From an uncultured Ruegeria sp. (GTDB taxonomy: Bacteria; Pseudomonadota; Alphaproteobacteria; Rhodobacterales; Rhodobacteraceae), in NCBI RefSeq assembly GCF_947500045.1, contig NZ_CANMQQ010000007.1, positions 62,001 to 126,000 of the forward strand: DNA of 64,000 nt, in the 5' to 3' direction. Positions 63,559 to 64,000 of this stretch are shown piece by piece; the stretch's first letter is position 1; the number at the start of each line of letters is the position of its first letter. Made by a program: the position numbers and the translations under genes. A model generated the notes under the pieces. The model was not told the DNA's origin. It made no database searches and saw only the letters and a program-made list of their open reading frames with translations.

Positions 63559-63949
63559 ATTGAAATCCTCTGATTGAGATAATGGCGACCCTAGAATGGA
63601 AATTGGAATTTGAACACCTTCCCCAACGGAAATTTGAGCCGTGTGCAGGTGTACGATGCCACGTAGCGCGCTTGCCGAAACTGGGTGAGCAAAGCCCAAA
63701 GTAGTCGCCTGACTGGACCCAATTATGCTACGCTGCAGCCCGCTATTGCTGCCGTTCATACGCGACGCAGCATTCCGAAATGATCTATTCTGTTGTTGGG
63801 GCGAATCTAACCCTGATAAGTTTTCACATGGAGAGACGATTGAACTGCTTCGATCTCTGTTTCTTAACGTCATGTCCACACCCGAACTGGGTGGTATCAA
63901 TTCGGTCTCAAACCTTCTATGGCTGCCTGAAACCAAGAGAGGACACCCA
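63559..63949. other. Divergent intergenic region, bactofilin / last gene
   Basis: 391 bp with the family A repeat at 63731-63780 and no clear gene; promoters for both flanking genes should be here. Confidence 0.45.
63731..63780 (+). repeat. Dispersed intergenic repeat, family A copy
   Basis: CGCTGCAGCCCGCTATTGCT then GCCGTTCATACGCGACGCAG; shares about 45 bp of pattern with 54794-54850, including CGCTGCAGC and ATTGCTGCCGTTC. Confidence 0.55.
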
Positions 63950-64000
63950 ATGCCTAAATCCAAAAAGCCCAAGGCGAAGCGCCCGGGTGCAAACCCTGTC
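63950..64000 (+). CDS. Start of a lysine-rich protein (partial)
   Basis: ATG at 63950 with GAGAGGA nine bases upstream opens a frame that runs off the right edge after 17 codons (PKSKKPKAKRPGANPV). The N-terminus is very basic; product unknown. Confidence 0.45.
   Translation, partial: MPKSKKPKAKRPGANPV

Noticed and set aside
54909..64000. Biosynthetic gene cluster or defence island in the last 9 kb
   Set aside because: Genes are small independent units with unrelated families and changing strands; no core biosynthetic or defence protein is present.
1..64000. CRISPR arrays, tRNA, rRNA, riboswitches, luxI homologue
   Set aside because: No regularly spaced repeats, tRNA-like cloverleaf ends, rRNA stretches, or LuxI-type synthase were recognised by eye; a dedicated search would be needed to exclude small RNAs.

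Overview
The window looks like an accessory, catabolism-rich stretch of an alphaproteobacterium, most probably of the marine Roseobacter group (Rhodobacterales). This is inferred from the mix of TRAP/TAXI and ABC solute importers, many divergent LysR-type regulators, an AHL-type LuxR regulator, a CaiB/acyl-CoA dehydrogenase operon, moderately GC-rich codon use and IS110/IS6/ISNCY elements. I saw no rRNA, tRNA or CRISPR array.

Layout. 1-2.7 kb: tail of a GntR regulator, then two decayed transposase genes (ISNCY-like, IS110). 2.9-10.3 kb: arginine/methylarginine utilisation: a His/Lys/Arg-type ABC importer (minus) facing a BetI-like TetR regulator, an aminotransferase, a ThDP 2-oxoacid decarboxylase and a dimethylargininase (plus). 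10.4-11.3 kb: an intact IS6-family element. 11.5-18.8 kb: a Dpp-type peptide ABC importer with a membrane-type dipeptidase, controlled by a divergent LysR protein. 19-28 kb: a TAXI-TRAP importer operon with D-amino-acid dehydrogenase, Asp/Glu-type racemase, TauE/SafE exporter and a PLP D-cysteine desulfhydrase/cysteate lyase-like enzyme, divergent from a LysR gene; this fits uptake and desulfuration of a (D-)sulfur amino acid.

28.8-35.3 kb is the most unusual part: a LuxR solo with all six canonical AHL-pocket residues is divergent from a LIV-type ABC importer whose LivM-like permease is fused in one reading frame to a cytoplasmic alpha/beta-hydrolase and whose LivG-like ATPase has lost the normal ABC signature motif. 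It converges, at a strong bidirectional hairpin, on a seven-gene minus-strand cluster at 35.3-43.8 kb: LysR, acyl-CoA dehydrogenase, ThDP enzyme, TTC38-like TPR protein, aminotransferase, CaiB-type CoA transferase, and a cyclase whose Tat signal peptide is cut by an in-frame amber codon. The pathway is not one I recognise.

44.1-44.8 kb: a short tyrosine recombinase preceded by a 20-bp perfect palindrome. 45-52.3 kb: a LacI-controlled purine operon (PotABCD-type importer, nucleoside hydrolase, adenine deaminase) with two LacI-type operators ahead of it. 52.9-53.9 kb: a frameshifted IS110 transposase. 54-64 kb: mixed small transcription units: GNAT; TetR divergent from an NmrA-like protein, beta-carbonic anhydrase and a small membrane protein; a SnoaL-like protein; LysR divergent from a beta-hydroxyacid-dehydrogenase-like oxidoreductase; a DMT exporter; an MFS transporter; a bactofilin; and the start of a basic protein. 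Imperfect dispersed intergenic repeats recur at 19.4, 28.0-28.2, 52.5, 54.7-54.9, 60.6 and 63.7 kb.
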